From positions 124,001-188,000 of the forward strand of contig NZ_CDWI01000009.1 in NCBI RefSeq assembly GCF_001049495.1: a DNA stretch of 64,000 bases. Reading direction: 5' to 3'. Shown piece after piece: positions 1-8,395 of this stretch; the first letter of the stretch is position 1; every line of letters starts with the position of its first letter. The stretch comes from Microbacterium sp. 3J1. GTDB lineage: Bacteria > Actinomycetota > Actinomycetes > Actinomycetales > Microbacteriaceae. The position numbers and the translations under genes are program-made. The notes beneath the pieces are model-generated. The model saw only the letters and a list, made by a program, of their open reading frames with translations, ran no database searches and had not been told where the DNA came from.

Positions 1-2153
1 GATGCCGGCGAGTGCAACTGCATGATGTTGAGCACCGCGAGCCCGGGGAAGACGCCCATGAACATCGCCGGGATGATGGCGAAGTACTTCGCGATGTCGT
101 TCGCGAGCGAGAACGTCGTGAGCGCGCCACGCGTGATGAGCAGCTGCTTGCCGATGCGCACGATGTCGATGAGCTTGGTCGGGTCCGAGTCGAGGTCGAC
201 CATGTTGCCGGCCTCCTTCGCGGCCGACGTTCCGGTGTTCATCGCGACGCCGACATCGGCCTGAGCGAGTGCCGGCGCGTCGTTGGTGCCGTCGCCGGTC
301 ATCGCGACGAGGCGTCCGCCCTCCTGCTCGCGCTTGATCAGCTCGAGCTTCTGCTCGGGGGTGGCTTCGGCGAGGAAGTCGTCGACACCCGCCTCCTTCG
401 CGATCGCGGCGGCGGTCAGCGGGTTGTCGCCCGTGATCATGACCGTGCGGATGCCCATGCTGCGCAGTTCCTCGAAGCGCTCACGCAGGCCATCCTTGAC
501 GATGTCCTTCAGGTGCACGACGCCGAGGACCCGGCCCTCCGGAGCGTCCACCTGGCTGGCGATCGCACGATCGGCTGGCTGGGCGTCGGCATCCGTCCCG
601 CCATCCGTGCTCCGACCAGCCATCCGGACGGAGGACGGGCCGGCGGACGTGCCCGAGGACGTGCCGGAGGACGGGCCGACGGACGGGCCGACGGACGGGC
701 CGGAGGACGTGCCGACGGACGTGCCGGAGGACGTACCGACGGACGTACCCGCGGCCCGCTTGACGGCGACCACCAGCGGCGTGCCACCGCTCGACGCGAC
801 GCCGTCGGTGAGCGACGTCAGCTCGGCATCCGTCTCGTGTCCGAGCCACGCGGCGATCGCCGACCCGGCACCCTTGCGGATCTCCGTGCCGTCGGCGAGA
901 TCGAGCCCGGACATGCGGGTCTGCGCGGTGAAGGGCACGATGACGGCATCCGCCGGTTCCTCGACACGGATGCCGTGGGCGGCCGCCAGCTCGACGATCG
1001 AGGCTCCTTCGGGCGTGGGGTCGGCGAGCGACGACAGGGCCGCGAGTCGCAGCAGCTCGTCGGCGTCCACTCCGGTGAGCCGCAGCACCTCGTGGGCGCG
1101 GCGGTTGCCGTAGGTGATCGTGCCGGTCTTGTCGAGCAGCAGGGTCGTGACGTCGCCGGCGGCCTCGACCGCGCGGCCCGACATGGCGAGCACGTTGCGC
1201 TGCACGAGACGGTCCATACCGGCGATGCCGATGGCCGACAGCAGGGCGCCGATCGTGGTCGGGATCAGGCAGACCAGCAGGGCGATGAGCACCGGGATGC
1301 TGGCGGGCGACGCCGCGTACGAGGCGATGGGGTTGAGCGCGAGCACGACGATGACGAACACGATCGACAGGCTCGCGAGCAGGATGTTGAGCGCGATCTC
1401 GTTGGGCGTGCGCTGGCGGCTGGCTCCCTCGACGAGGGCGATCATGCGGTCGACGAACGTCTCACCGGGCTTCGAGGTGATGCGCACGACGATGCGGTCC
1501 GACAGCACACGGGTGCCACCGGTGACGGCGCTGCGGTCGCCGCCGGACTCGCGGATCACCGGGGCGCTCTCGCCCGTGATGGCCGATTCGTCGACGGTGG
1601 CTATACCTGCGACGATGTCGCCGTCGCCCGGGATCAGCTCGCCCGCCGTGACGATCACGACGTCGTCGCGCTGCAGTTCGGCCGACGAGACCTCGACCGT
1701 CTCGGAGCGCTCCGCCGTGGCATCCGTGGCGCCGTCGTACCGGACGACGCGTCGGGCCATCGTGCTGGTGCGGGTCTTGCGCAGGCTCGCGGCCTGCGCC
1801 TTGCCGCGGCCTTCGGCCACCGACTCGGCGACGTTGGCGAACAGCACCGTCAGCCACAGCCAGATCGCGATGCCCCAGGTGAAAGGAGCGGGCACGGGGG
1901 TTCCGCCCGAGTCGGCGGGGCCGCCGAGGAACGGCTCGGCGATCGCGAGCACGGTGGTGAAGGCGGCACCGACCCAGACGAGCAGCATCACGGGGTTGCG
2001 CACGAGGGCTGCCGGGTTGAGCTTGCGCAGCGCGCCGGGAAGCGCCTGCGTGAGCTGCGCCCAGCCGAAGGAGCGGGGGTGCGCCGAGGTGTCGGATGCC
2101 GCAGCATCCTGCTGTTCCGACGGAGTCTCCGCGGGAGTGGTGATGAGGGTCAT
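1..2153 (-). CDS. kdpB: K+-transporting ATPase ATP-binding subunit KdpB (partial, 3' end outside window)
   Basis: P1A-type ATPase subunit that energises high-affinity K+ uptake with KdpA. The reading frame on the minus strand starts at ATG 2153 and is open to the window edge (717 codons). The phosphorylation motif DKTGTI is read around 1120-1133, the conserved GDNPLTAA and the hinge motif [11 protein letters not shown] follow, and N-terminal membrane segments are present. The start lies 1 nt after the kdpA stop. An oddity is about 70 extra residues between GGTPLVVA and [10 protein letters not shown] (roughly 538-755), made of nine (T/P)S(V/S/A)G tetrapeptides plus a translated GGATGGCTGG repeat. 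I checked that the frame is the same on both sides (DKTGT and HLKDIV) with no stop between. kdpC and any kdpDE would lie left of the window. Confidence 0.95.
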   Translation of the reverse strand, partial: MTLITTPAETPSEQQDAAASDTSAHPRSFGWAQLTQALPGALRKLNPAALVRNPVMLLVWVGAAFTTVLAIAEPFLGGPADSGGTPVPAPFTWGIAIWLWLTVLFANVAESVAEGRGKAQAASLRKTRTSTMARRVVRYDGATDATAERSETVEVSSAELQRDDVVIVTAGELIPGDGDIVAGIATVDESAITGESAPVIRESGGDRSAVTGGTRVLSDRIVVRITSKPGETFVDRMIALVEGASRQRTPNEIALNILLASLSIVFVIVVLALNPIASYAASPASIPVLIALLVCLIPTTIGALLSAIGIAGMDRLVQRNVLAMSGRAVEAAGDVTTLLLDKTGTITYGNRRAHEVLRLTGVDADELLRLAALSSLADPTPEGASIVELAAAHGIRVEEPADAVIVPFTAQTRMSGLDLADGTEIRKGAGSAIAAWLGHETDAELTSLTDGVASSGGTPLVVAVKRAAGTSVGTSSGTSVGTSSGPSVGPSVGPSSGTSSGTSAGPSSVRMAGRSTDGGTDADAQPADRAIASQVDAPEGRVLGVVHLKDIVKDGLRERFEELRSMGIRTVMITGDNPLTAAAIAKEAGVDDFLAEATPEQKLELIKREQEGGRLVAMTGDGTNDAPALAQADVGVAMNTGTSAAKEAGNMVDLDSDPTKLIDIVRIGKQLLITRGALTTFSLANDIAKYFAIIPAMFMGVFPGLAVLNIMQLHSPA
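538..755 (-). repeat. in-frame low-complexity insertion within kdpB, related to an intergenic repeat
   Basis: On the coding strand this segment has a tandem array built on CGTCCGTCGG/CGTCCTCCGG units (632-753), then CGTCCGGATGGCTGG and, 8 nt later, CGGATGGCGGGACGGATGC. The second part aligns with the intergenic repeat copies at 19905-19995 and 20070-20160: the first 15 bases are identical and the second block differs at one base. The order pyrimidine-rich tract followed by GGATGGCTGG element is also the same as at 19776-19995. The array is translated in frame as (T/P)S(V/S/A)G repeats. Confidence 0.75.
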
Positions 2154-2154
2154 G

Positions 2155-3837
2155 TCAGACGAGTCCTTCAGCGAGCGGTCCCAGTGCGAGCACGGGGAAG
2201 TAGGTGAGTGCCGTGATGATGACCGCGACGGCGGTGAGGAGGCCGACGAACTGCGGTCGGTGGGTGGGCAGGGTGCCGGTGTTCTCGGGCACGCGCTGCT
2301 GAGCGGCGAACGAGCCGGCGAGGGCCAGCACGAGCACGATCGGGAGGAACCGACCGAGCAGCATCGCGATGCCGAGGGCGGTGTTGAACCACGGGGTGTT
2401 CGCGGTCAGGCCGGCGAAGGCGGAGCCGTTGTTGTTCGCGGCGGAGGTGAACGCGTAGAGCACTTCGCTCATGCCGTGCACGCCGGGATTCAGGATGCTG
2501 GTCGCCTCGACGTCGGCCCGGATGCCGGGAATCGCGAAGCTCAACGCGGTGCCGGTCAGCACGAGGGTCGGGGTGACGAGGATGTACAGGCTCGCGAGCG
2601 TGATCTCCTTGGGACCGATGCGCTTGCCGAGGTACTCCGGGGTGCGGCCGACGAGCAGTCCGCCGACGAACACCGCGATGATGGCGAGTACGAGCATCCC
2701 GTAGAGACCCGAGCCGACGCCGCCGGGGGCGACCTCGCCGAGCATCATGTTGAGCATCGGCATCATGCCGCCGAGCGCCGTGTACGAGTCGTGCATCGAG
2801 TTGACCGCGCCGGTCGATGTCAGCGTGCTCGCGCTGCCGAACAGTGTCGAGCCGAGGATGCCGAAGCGCACCTCCTTGCCCTCCATGGCCGCCCCCGCGA
2901 GTTCCGGAGCGGTGCCGCGGCCCGCGAGCTCGAGGGCCGAGAGGGCGAAGGTCGAGACCACGAAGATCGTGCCCATGACGGCGGCGATCGCGTAGCCCTG
3001 GCGGTTGTCGCCGATCATCCGACCGAAGGTGCGGGGGAGGGCGAACGGGATCATGAGGATCAGGAGGATCTGCAGCAGGTTGGTCCAGCCGGTCGGGTTC
3101 TCGAACGGATGCGCCGAGTTGGCGTTGAAGAATCCGCCGCCGTTCGTGCCGAGGAGCTTGATCGCCTCTTGCGAGGCGACGGGTCCGCCCGGGATGCTCT
3201 GGGATCCGCCCGAGACCGTGGTCACGTCCGTGAAGCCGGCGAAGTTCTGGATCACGCCGCCCGCGATGAGGGCGAGGGCGCCGAGAAGGGCGATGGGCAG
3301 CAGGATGCGACCGAGGCCGCGGATGAGGTCGACCCAGAAGTTGCCGATCGTCGACGAGCCGCGACGGGCGAATCCGCGGATGAGTGCGACCGCGACCGCG
3401 AGTCCCACCGCGGCGGAGACGAAGTTCTGCACGGTGAGGCCCGCCAGCTGCACCGTGTAGCCCATGGTCTGCTCGGGCGAGTACGACTGCCAGTTGGTGT
3501 TGGCGACGAAGGAGGCGGCGGTGTTGAACGCCAGACCCTCGGGAACCGCGGGGAGCCCGAGCGAATGCGGAAGGAATGCCTGCAGCCGCTGGAGGCCGTA
3601 GACGAGCAGGAGGCCGACGACCGAGAACGCGAGCACGCCGCGGGCGTATGCCCGCCACGTCTGCTCGGACGCGGAGTTCACGCCGATCAGGCGGTAGACG
3701 CCGCGCTCGATCTTCAGGTCGCGGGGCGAGCTGAAGACGTGCGCCATGTAGTCACCGAGCGGGCGGTACAGGAGCACGATCGCGACGATGAGGACGGCGG
3801 CCTGGAGGACCCCGAACCAGATGTCCGCGCCGCCCAT
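2155..3837 (-). CDS. kdpA: K+-transporting ATPase channel subunit KdpA
   Basis: Channel-like, K+-selective subunit of the KdpFABC complex in the cytoplasmic membrane (560 aa, normal length). About ten hydrophobic segments and the selectivity-loop-like motifs [19 protein letters not shown] and [11 protein letters not shown] are visible. A longer reading from 3942 is possible, but the start [12 protein letters not shown] at 3837 is chosen because it fits the family and overlaps the kdpF stop by one base (TGATG). The stop is followed after 1 nt by kdpB, so the genes are translationally coupled. Confidence 0.97.
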   Translation of the reverse strand: MGGADIWFGVLQAAVLIVAIVLLYRPLGDYMAHVFSSPRDLKIERGVYRLIGVNSASEQTWRAYARGVLAFSVVGLLLVYGLQRLQAFLPHSLGLPAVPEGLAFNTAASFVANTNWQSYSPEQTMGYTVQLAGLTVQNFVSAAVGLAVAVALIRGFARRGSSTIGNFWVDLIRGLGRILLPIALLGALALIAGGVIQNFAGFTDVTTVSGGSQSIPGGPVASQEAIKLLGTNGGGFFNANSAHPFENPTGWTNLLQILLILMIPFALPRTFGRMIGDNRQGYAIAAVMGTIFVVSTFALSALELAGRGTAPELAGAAMEGKEVRFGILGSTLFGSASTLTSTGAVNSMHDSYTALGGMMPMLNMMLGEVAPGGVGSGLYGMLVLAIIAVFVGGLLVGRTPEYLGKRIGPKEITLASLYILVTPTLVLTGTALSFAIPGIRADVEATSILNPGVHGMSEVLYAFTSAANNNGSAFAGLTANTPWFNTALGIAMLLGRFLPIVLVLALAGSFAAQQRVPENTGTLPTHRPQFVGLLTAVAVIITALTYFPVLALGPLAEGLV

Positions 3838-3926
3838 CAGAACTTCTCCGGGGCGACGAGGGCCACCACGAGGTAGACGACGGCGGCGACCGCGAGGGCC
3901 GCGGCGATGATCTCGAACACGATCAT
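3837..3926 (-). CDS. kdpF: KdpF small membrane subunit
   Basis: 29-residue hydrophobic peptide that reads [15 protein letters not shown] and ends in VALVAPEKF. Length, single membrane helix and the position directly before kdpA match KdpF, which stabilises the Kdp complex in the membrane. Its ATG overlaps the stop of the preceding 46-codon ORF (ATGA) and its own stop overlaps the kdpA start. Confidence 0.85.
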   Translation of the reverse strand: MIVFEIIAAALAVAAVVYLVVALVAPEKF

Positions 3927-4063
3927 GCCCGTGCCTCTCCATTCAGCGCGTCGCGCTGAGCGGAGCCTCGGGCACGGGGGCCCGTTCGCTCCACCCCCTT
4001 GGCGACGAGGGAGACGAGGGCGAACAGCGCGAGAGTCAGCGCGATGTAGATGATGTCGAGCAC
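3923..4063 (-). CDS. small single-pass membrane protein at the head of the kdp operon
   Basis: GTG-started 46-codon ORF. It begins with [20 protein letters not shown], one predicted membrane helix, followed by a basic, Arg-rich cytoplasmic tail. It overlaps kdpF by 4 nt (ATGA), so it belongs to the same transcript. Short hydrophobic ORFs before kdpF are common in actinobacterial kdp operons, but I know of no assigned function. It could be an extra KdpF-like accessory peptide or only a translational coupling leader. Support is reading frame, overlap and hydrophobicity. Confidence 0.6.
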   Translation of the reverse strand: MLDIIYIALTLALFALVSLVAKGVERTGPRARGSAQRDALNGEARA

Positions 4064-4100
4064 GAGACTCGATACAACTCCCGTGCGGGGCGTCGTTCTG

Positions 4101-4138
4101 CGATCCTCACGCTTTGCCTACGGCGGTGGGTGAGGATG
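4101..4138 (-). promoter_or_regulatory. candidate response-regulator operator of the kdp operon (11-bp direct repeats)
   Basis: Read on the kdp strand, 4122-4101 holds CGTAGGCAAAG directly followed by CGTGAGGATCG, two 11-bp units. A copy of the GTGAGGAT core in the opposite orientation lies at 4131-4138. The unit CGTGAGGATCG recurs exactly in the kimA upstream region (7831-7841). Direct repeats of 11 bp are the usual binding pattern of OmpR/PhoB-family regulators, to which KdpE belongs. The assignment to KdpE is inference. Confidence 0.5.
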
Positions 4139-4198
4139 CATGCGGGATGCTCACGCGGCGGGGTCGGGCGGCCCCGGGGTGCTGCGGCTGGTCGCCGG

Positions 4199-4909
4199 CT
4201 AGTGGCCCCGCGAGCGGCTGGCCCAGAGGAGGCCCCGCTCGACGATGGTGCGGACGTTCGGGTCGCGCAGCACCGCCGGTTCGTGCCCGGGTGTGGCGAC
4301 GAAGACCCGCCCTTCACCCCACTCGCGGGTCCATACCGCGGGCGACGTGAGGGGCCGATGCCACGGCTGATCGGGACGAGCCGGATGCGTCGTGGTCGCC
4401 AGCACGTCGCTGAGGTCGTCGTGGAGAACCCAGTACTGCTCGGTGGTCAGCTCGAAGTCGTCGATCCCGCGGGTGATCGGGTGCTCGCGGCCGAGCTCGG
4501 TGATGTCGATGGTGTGCGTGACGAAGCCGTCGGTGCCGTCTCCGCGCCGCTCGCGCTGCGCCTTCGCGGGATGCTCGACGAACTGCCCGCCGACCAGCTG
4601 CAGGTAGCCGGTGTGCGCGCGATACGAATCGACGATTCCGCCGTGCCAGCCGGCGAGACCAGTGCCTTCTGACACGGCTGCGCGCAGCCCCCGGAGCGCG
4701 GGTTCGGAGATCTCGCCCATGGACACCGCCTGCACGATCAGATCGACGTCGGCCATCGCGACGGCATCGGCGTAGACCTCTGGCGACTCCTCGACGCGCA
4801 CGGTGTGCCCGTGGGTCTCGAGGAAGGGGATGAACATCTCGGTGGTCTCCACCGGGTGGTGCCCCGGCCAGCCGCCGCGGACGATCAGCGCCCGGCGCGA
4901 GGCGGTCAT
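4199..4909 (-). CDS. ThuA-like domain protein
   Basis: 236-aa protein of the ThuA/glutamine-amidotransferase-like fold family. Visible features are an N-terminal RALIVRGGWPGHHP strand-loop, GLAGWHGGIVDSYR around residues 85-98 (the GWHGG segment typical of ThuA domains), VGGQFVEHP, and a C-terminal GRVFVATPGHE. ThuA proteins take part in sugar (originally trehalose) metabolism; the exact reaction is unknown. It has no signal peptide. It overlaps the preceding acetyltransferase gene by 4 nt (ATGA) and is the second gene of that two-gene operon. Confidence 0.8.
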   Translation of the reverse strand: MTASRRALIVRGGWPGHHPVETTEMFIPFLETHGHTVRVEESPEVYADAVAMADVDLIVQAVSMGEISEPALRGLRAAVSEGTGLAGWHGGIVDSYRAHTGYLQLVGGQFVEHPAKAQRERRGDGTDGFVTHTIDITELGREHPITRGIDDFELTTEQYWVLHDDLSDVLATTTHPARPDQPWHRPLTSPAVWTREWGEGRVFVATPGHEPAVLRDPNVRTIVERGLLWASRSRGH

Positions 4910-5538
4910 TCGCTGCGCCCGTTCTTGCCGCGCTCACGGGTCCCGGAGGAAGCAGCATCCGCCCTGGTCCACTCCTCCGCGAGGATGCCGTAGTTCAGTC
5001 CGTCGAGCCATTCGCCCGACCGGTGCAGGGCGGTCTTGCGGCTGAACTCTTCGCGCCGCATGCCGAGCCGCTCCATCAGCCGCCAGGACGGCTCGTTGTC
5101 GGCGAAGCATCCGGCGTGCACGCGTCGCAGCCCGAGGGGTCCGAAGCAGACGTCGATCACCGCGCGGATCGCCTCGGTCGCGTAGCCGCGGCCGGTGAAA
5201 CGCGGGTCGAGCACCCACCCGAGCTCGGCCTCGACGCCGTTCGCCTCCTCGGCGACCTCGAGCTGCGCCCAGCCGTCGCCGATCTTGATCATGACGTCGC
5301 CGATCGGCACCGCCGCGCTGTCGCCGACGGGCAGCAGCTCGACGATGTGCATGGCGGCGAGCCGGTCGGCGTCGAGGTAGCGCTCGCGGAACGCGTCGAG
5401 CGTGTCCGGTGCGAGCCCCAACCAGCGGTTGACCTCGGGCAGGCGCCGCCACTCCCACATCGCGTCGATGTCGGGCTCGGTCATCGGGCGGATCAGCAGA
5501 CGCTCGGTGCGCACGGGCCAGACATCGGAGGCGGTCAT
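4906..5538 (-). CDS. GNAT family N-acetyltransferase (RimJ/RimL type)
   Basis: 210-aa acetyl-CoA-dependent acetyltransferase. It starts TERLLIRPMTEPD like the RimJ/RimL group and carries the acetyl-CoA loop in GRGYATEAIRAVIDVCF. The C-terminal half has NEPSWRLMERLGMRRE, the typical last motif. The target is not predictable. ATG 5538 is preferred over GTG 5544 because a -10-like TAGGCT (5550-5545) ends exactly 6 nt before it, the spacing of a leaderless transcript. It is the first gene of an operon with the ThuA-like gene. Confidence 0.85.
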   Translation of the reverse strand: MTASDVWPVRTERLLIRPMTEPDIDAMWEWRRLPEVNRWLGLAPDTLDAFRERYLDADRLAAMHIVELLPVGDSAAVPIGDVMIKIGDGWAQLEVAEEANGVEAELGWVLDPRFTGRGYATEAIRAVIDVCFGPLGLRRVHAGCFADNEPSWRLMERLGMRREEFSRKTALHRSGEWLDGLNYGILAEEWTRADAASSGTRERGKNGRSE

Positions 5539-5590
5539 GAGCACAGCCTACGGAGCCGCTGCGTTTCGGTTGCGTCGTGCCGCTCCGGTC

Positions 5591-5727
5591 CAGTTGGCAC
5601 CTGTGGTCGGTGTGGGTCGCGAATTGCGACGCCAGGTGCCAGGTGCACGCGCAGCGCGTGGGTTCAGTTGGCACCTGTGGTCGGTGTGGGTCGCGAGTTG
5701 CGACGCCAGGTGCCAGATGAACGCGCG
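5591..5727. repeat. tandem 74-bp repeat with nested palindromes
   Basis: Two direct copies start at 5591 and 5665; 62 of the 74 bases align with three mismatches. Each copy is itself an inverted repeat: TTGGCACCTG at the left pairs with CAGGTGCCA at the right, and GTCGC-GAATT-GCGAC lies in the middle (5616-5630 in copy 1). It occupies the gap between the divergently ending kimA and the acetyltransferase promoter. There is no ORF support. It resembles REP-type intergenic repeats. Confidence 0.85.
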
Positions 5728-5750
5728 GTGTGCGGCTCCGCCCACCACGC

Positions 5751-7805
5751 TCAGCTCTCGGGCGGACCCTCCGGCCGGTGGGCGCGCCGCCCGTTGACGA
5801 CGACCGGCCGTCCGGCGCGCTCCTGCCCCGGCAGCGGGCGCGAGCGGCGACCGTAGATGAGCTCCGACGAGTCGAGCAGCCACGGCACGAGCGTGATCGA
5901 GACGCCGTGCACGAGCATGAGCTGATTGGCCAGACGGCGGGCTCGCCGGTTGTGCAGGAACGTCTCCCACCAGTGCCCCACGATGTACTGCGGCAGATAC
6001 ACGGTCACGACCGACGAGCCGTGCTTCTCGCGATACTGCTTGATGAACTGCGCGACGGGCTGCGCGAACGACCGGTACGGCGACTCGACGATCACGAGGG
6101 GGATGGGCACGAGATGGTCGCGCCATTCCTTCTGCAGCGGGGCGACGTCATCGGATGCCACGGCGACGTGCACCGCGATCGTCTTGCCGTGCTTCGCGGC
6201 GACCGCGTAGTCGATCGCCTTCACGACCGGCTTCTGCAGCCGGTTCACGAGCACGATCGCCAGGTCGCCGGTCGCCCCGAACCTCGTGGTGTCGTCGATC
6301 GCGATCTCGTGCTCTACGTCGCGGTAGTACCGCTTCACGCCCATCATCAGGAAGGCCAGCACGGGGATCGCGAAGAACACGAGGTACGCGCCGTGGGTGA
6401 ACTTCGTGATCGTCACGATGAGCAGGACGGTCACGGTCATCGCCGCGCCGACCGAGTTGATGAGCAGACCGAGCTTCGCCGAGCGGCGCTCAGACCCTTC
6501 GGCGGGGCCTCGGAGCACCCGCCGCCAATGCCGCACCATGCCGATCTGCCCGAGCGAGAACGACACGAACACGCCGATGATGTACAGCTGGATGAGGGTC
6601 GTCAGCTTCGCCTGGAACACCACCAGCACCACGATCGCCCCGATCCCCAGCACGATCATGCCGTTCGAGAAGACCAGGCGGTCGCCGCGGGTGTTCAGCG
6701 ACTTCGGCGCATAGCCGTCGCGCGCGAGCACCGAGCCGAGCAGCGGGAAGCCGTTGAAGGCCGTGTTGGCCGCCAGCAGCAGCACGCACGCCGTCGCCGC
6801 CTGGATGATGAAGAACAGGATGCTGCCGCCGCCGAACGTCGCCGACGCGATCTGCGCCATGAGGCTGGGCTGCGGGGTCGAGCAGTCGAAGCCGATGAGG
6901 TCGCAGGGGTTCTCGGCGTAATGCACGCCCGAGACGAGCGCCAGAGCGGTGAGACCGGCGAACAGGCAGGCGGCGATCGACCCCATGAGCACGAGGGTCG
7001 TCTGCGCGTTGCGGACCTTCGGCGTGCGGAACGCGGGGACGCCGTTCGACACGGCCTCGACGCCCGTGAGGGCCGAGCATCCGCTCGAGAACGCCCGGAG
7101 GATCAGCAGGATCACGGCGGCCTGGCCGAGGTCCTCGGAGTGCACGGCGAACTCCGCGCTCGAGGCCACCGGTGCGTCGCCGAGGAACGTGCGGAAGAGG
7201 CCCGTCACGATCATGAAGCCCACCGAGCCGATGAACACGTACGTCGGGATCGCGAAGACGAGCGACGCCTCGCGCACGCCCCGCAGGTTCACGATGATGA
7301 TGAGGATCACGAAGCCGACCGCCAGTTCGACGCGCAGGGGGTCGAGGCCGGGCACGGCGGAGATGATGTTGTCGACGCCGGACGACACCGACACGGCGAC
7401 CGTCAGCACGTAGTCGACGAGCAGCGCCGCGGCGACGATGACGCCGGGGATCTCGCCGAGGTTCTTCGACGCGACCTCGTAGTCGCCTCCGCCCGAGGGG
7501 TAGGCCTTGATCAGCTGCCGGTAGCTGAGCACCACGACGATGAGCAGCACCACGACGGCGACCGCGACGAGGGGTGTGAAGGAGAGGAAGGTGAGTCCGC
7601 CGATGAGGAGGATCATCACGAGTTCCTGCGGCGCATAGGCCACGGAGCTCAGTGCGTCGGAGGCGAAGATCGGCAGCGCCATCTTCTTGGGGAGCAGCTG
7701 ATCGTCGACCTGTTCGCTGGTCAGCGGGTCGCCGATGAGGATGCGTTTGGCGAGCGGAGGAGCATCCGTGTTCGCGCGGGTTTCGTCTGACACGTCGGGC
7801 GACAT
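5751..7805 (-). CDS. kimA: KimA-like high-affinity K+ importer (APC/KUP superfamily)
   Basis: 684-aa permease with about twelve membrane segments and a C-terminal cytoplasmic domain of roughly 200 residues. The segments SDALSSVAYAPQE (D50, Y57), LVDYVLTVAVS (D131, Y132, S139) and SALTGVEAVSN (T247, E250) carry the acidic, tyrosine, serine and threonine residues that coordinate K+ in Bacillus subtilis KimA (D36, Y43, D117, Y118, S125, T230, E233), with consistent offsets. K+/H+ symport is therefore likely; an amino-acid permease is the alternative. The ATG at 7805 (MSPDVSDE) is preferred to the upstream GTG 7829, which falls inside the regulatory repeats shared with kdp. Confidence 0.85.
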   Translation of the reverse strand: MSPDVSDETRANTDAPPLAKRILIGDPLTSEQVDDQLLPKKMALPIFASDALSSVAYAPQELVMILLIGGLTFLSFTPLVAVAVVVLLIVVVLSYRQLIKAYPSGGGDYEVASKNLGEIPGVIVAAALLVDYVLTVAVSVSSGVDNIISAVPGLDPLRVELAVGFVILIIIVNLRGVREASLVFAIPTYVFIGSVGFMIVTGLFRTFLGDAPVASSAEFAVHSEDLGQAAVILLILRAFSSGCSALTGVEAVSNGVPAFRTPKVRNAQTTLVLMGSIAACLFAGLTALALVSGVHYAENPCDLIGFDCSTPQPSLMAQIASATFGGGSILFFIIQAATACVLLLAANTAFNGFPLLGSVLARDGYAPKSLNTRGDRLVFSNGMIVLGIGAIVVLVVFQAKLTTLIQLYIIGVFVSFSLGQIGMVRHWRRVLRGPAEGSERRSAKLGLLINSVGAAMTVTVLLIVTITKFTHGAYLVFFAIPVLAFLMMGVKRYYRDVEHEIAIDDTTRFGATGDLAIVLVNRLQKPVVKAIDYAVAAKHGKTIAVHVAVASDDVAPLQKEWRDHLVPIPLVIVESPYRSFAQPVAQFIKQYREKHGSSVVTVYLPQYIVGHWWETFLHNRRARRLANQLMLVHGVSITLVPWLLDSSELIYGRRSRPLPGQERAGRPVVVNGRRAHRPEGPPES

Positions 7806-7819
7806 TACGCCCGCTGACG

Positions 7820-7884
7820 CTTCCCTCACGCGATCCTCACGGAATCCCTACGGGCGGATGCGGGTCCCTTACGGAATCCTCACG
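7820..7884 (-). promoter_or_regulatory. array of five 11-bp direct repeats upstream of kimA
   Basis: Read toward kimA the units are CGTGAGGATTC (7884-7874), CGTAAGGGACC (7873-7863), a 10-bp spacer, CGTAGGGATTC (7852-7842), CGTGAGGATCG (7841-7831) and CGTGAGGGAAG (7830-7820). The fourth unit is identical to the one in front of the kdp operon, and the pair before it has the same order as in kdp. This is the geometry expected for cooperative binding of an OmpR/PhoB-type regulator. No c-di-AMP (ydaO) riboswitch consensus was recognised. Confidence 0.6.
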
Positions 7885-7915
7885 GCCTCCCCGTCGGCTC
7901 CTTTCGGTCCGGGTG

Positions 7916-8275
7916 TCACCCGGTGTGCCGACGCGGCATGTACCACTCGGTGAACTCCGTCGCCCTGCCTTCGGCATCCAGTCGCACGATCCAGAGATTG
8001 ACGTAGTCGCGCTCGGCCGGATACTCGGTGCGACCCTGGATCGCCACGAAGTCGTCGTGCTCGTGGAGGATCGCCCACTCGAACGTCCAGGTGCCGGGGT
8101 CGTCGAGGTCCTCGAGCCAGCCGTCGACGATCGCCTGCCTCCCGACGCGCGGCTCCGCATCGGGGCTCGTGAGGTACCGGGCGTCCTCCGTGAAGAGCGC
8201 CCCGATCTGCTCGGGGTCGTTCGACCGCCATGCCTCGATGTACGCCTCTGTCCACTTCTCGCCTGCGCTGGTCAT
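7916..8275 (-). CDS. SnoaL-like / NTF2-like domain protein
   Basis: 119-aa soluble protein of the cystatin-like NTF2 fold. It begins SAGEKWTEAYIEAWRSNDPEQI and has LFTEDARYLTSP, the pattern of SnoaL-like polyketide-cyclase/isomerase homologues and of many small stand-alone proteins of unknown activity. The start MTSAGEK at 8275 is preferred over an upstream in-frame start at 8311 that adds an Arg-rich stretch. It is transcribed away from the alarmone synthetase gene. Confidence 0.75.
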   Translation of the reverse strand: MTSAGEKWTEAYIEAWRSNDPEQIGALFTEDARYLTSPDAEPRVGRQAIVDGWLEDLDDPGTWTFEWAILHEHDDFVAIQGRTEYPAERDYVNLWIVRLDAEGRATEFTEWYMPRRHTG

Positions 8276-8382
8276 GTGCTCCGTTCTAGACCGGGCACGG
8301 ATGCGGGTCAAGGGTCATGCGCGTCCTGCGCGACGCGGCATGACCCATCGCAGATCCACAGCCCATTCCGATCACGGACGGA

Positions 8383-8388
8383 TAACGT
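8383..8388 (+). promoter_or_regulatory. -10 element of leaderless alarmone synthetase transcript
   Basis: TAACGT ends 7 nt before the ATG at 8396, so transcription would begin at or next to the start codon. No Shine-Dalgarno sequence precedes the ATG. Confidence 0.45.
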
Positions 8389-8395
8389 CGGATCC

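Noticed and set aside
509..849. minus-strand frames encoding [10 protein letters not shown] and VRRPVLRHV repeats inside kdpB
   Set aside because: They are the other two reading frames of the kdpB insertion; the frame continuous with the ATPase motifs on both sides is the coding one.
12..2207. 731-codon plus-strand frame opposite kdpB and kdpA
   Set aside because: It is the high-GC antisense shadow of kdpB: composition is Arg/Asp/Gly-rich without any family similarity, and the opposite strand carries the P-type ATPase motifs.
5591..5727. possible CRISPR array from two repeats
   Set aside because: Only two units, palindromic over their whole length, and no cas genes.
7806..7915. c-di-AMP (ydaO-type) riboswitch before kimA
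   Set aside because: I could not find the conserved ydaO core; the region is fully explained by 11-bp direct repeats and leaves little room for a 150-nt aptamer before the start.
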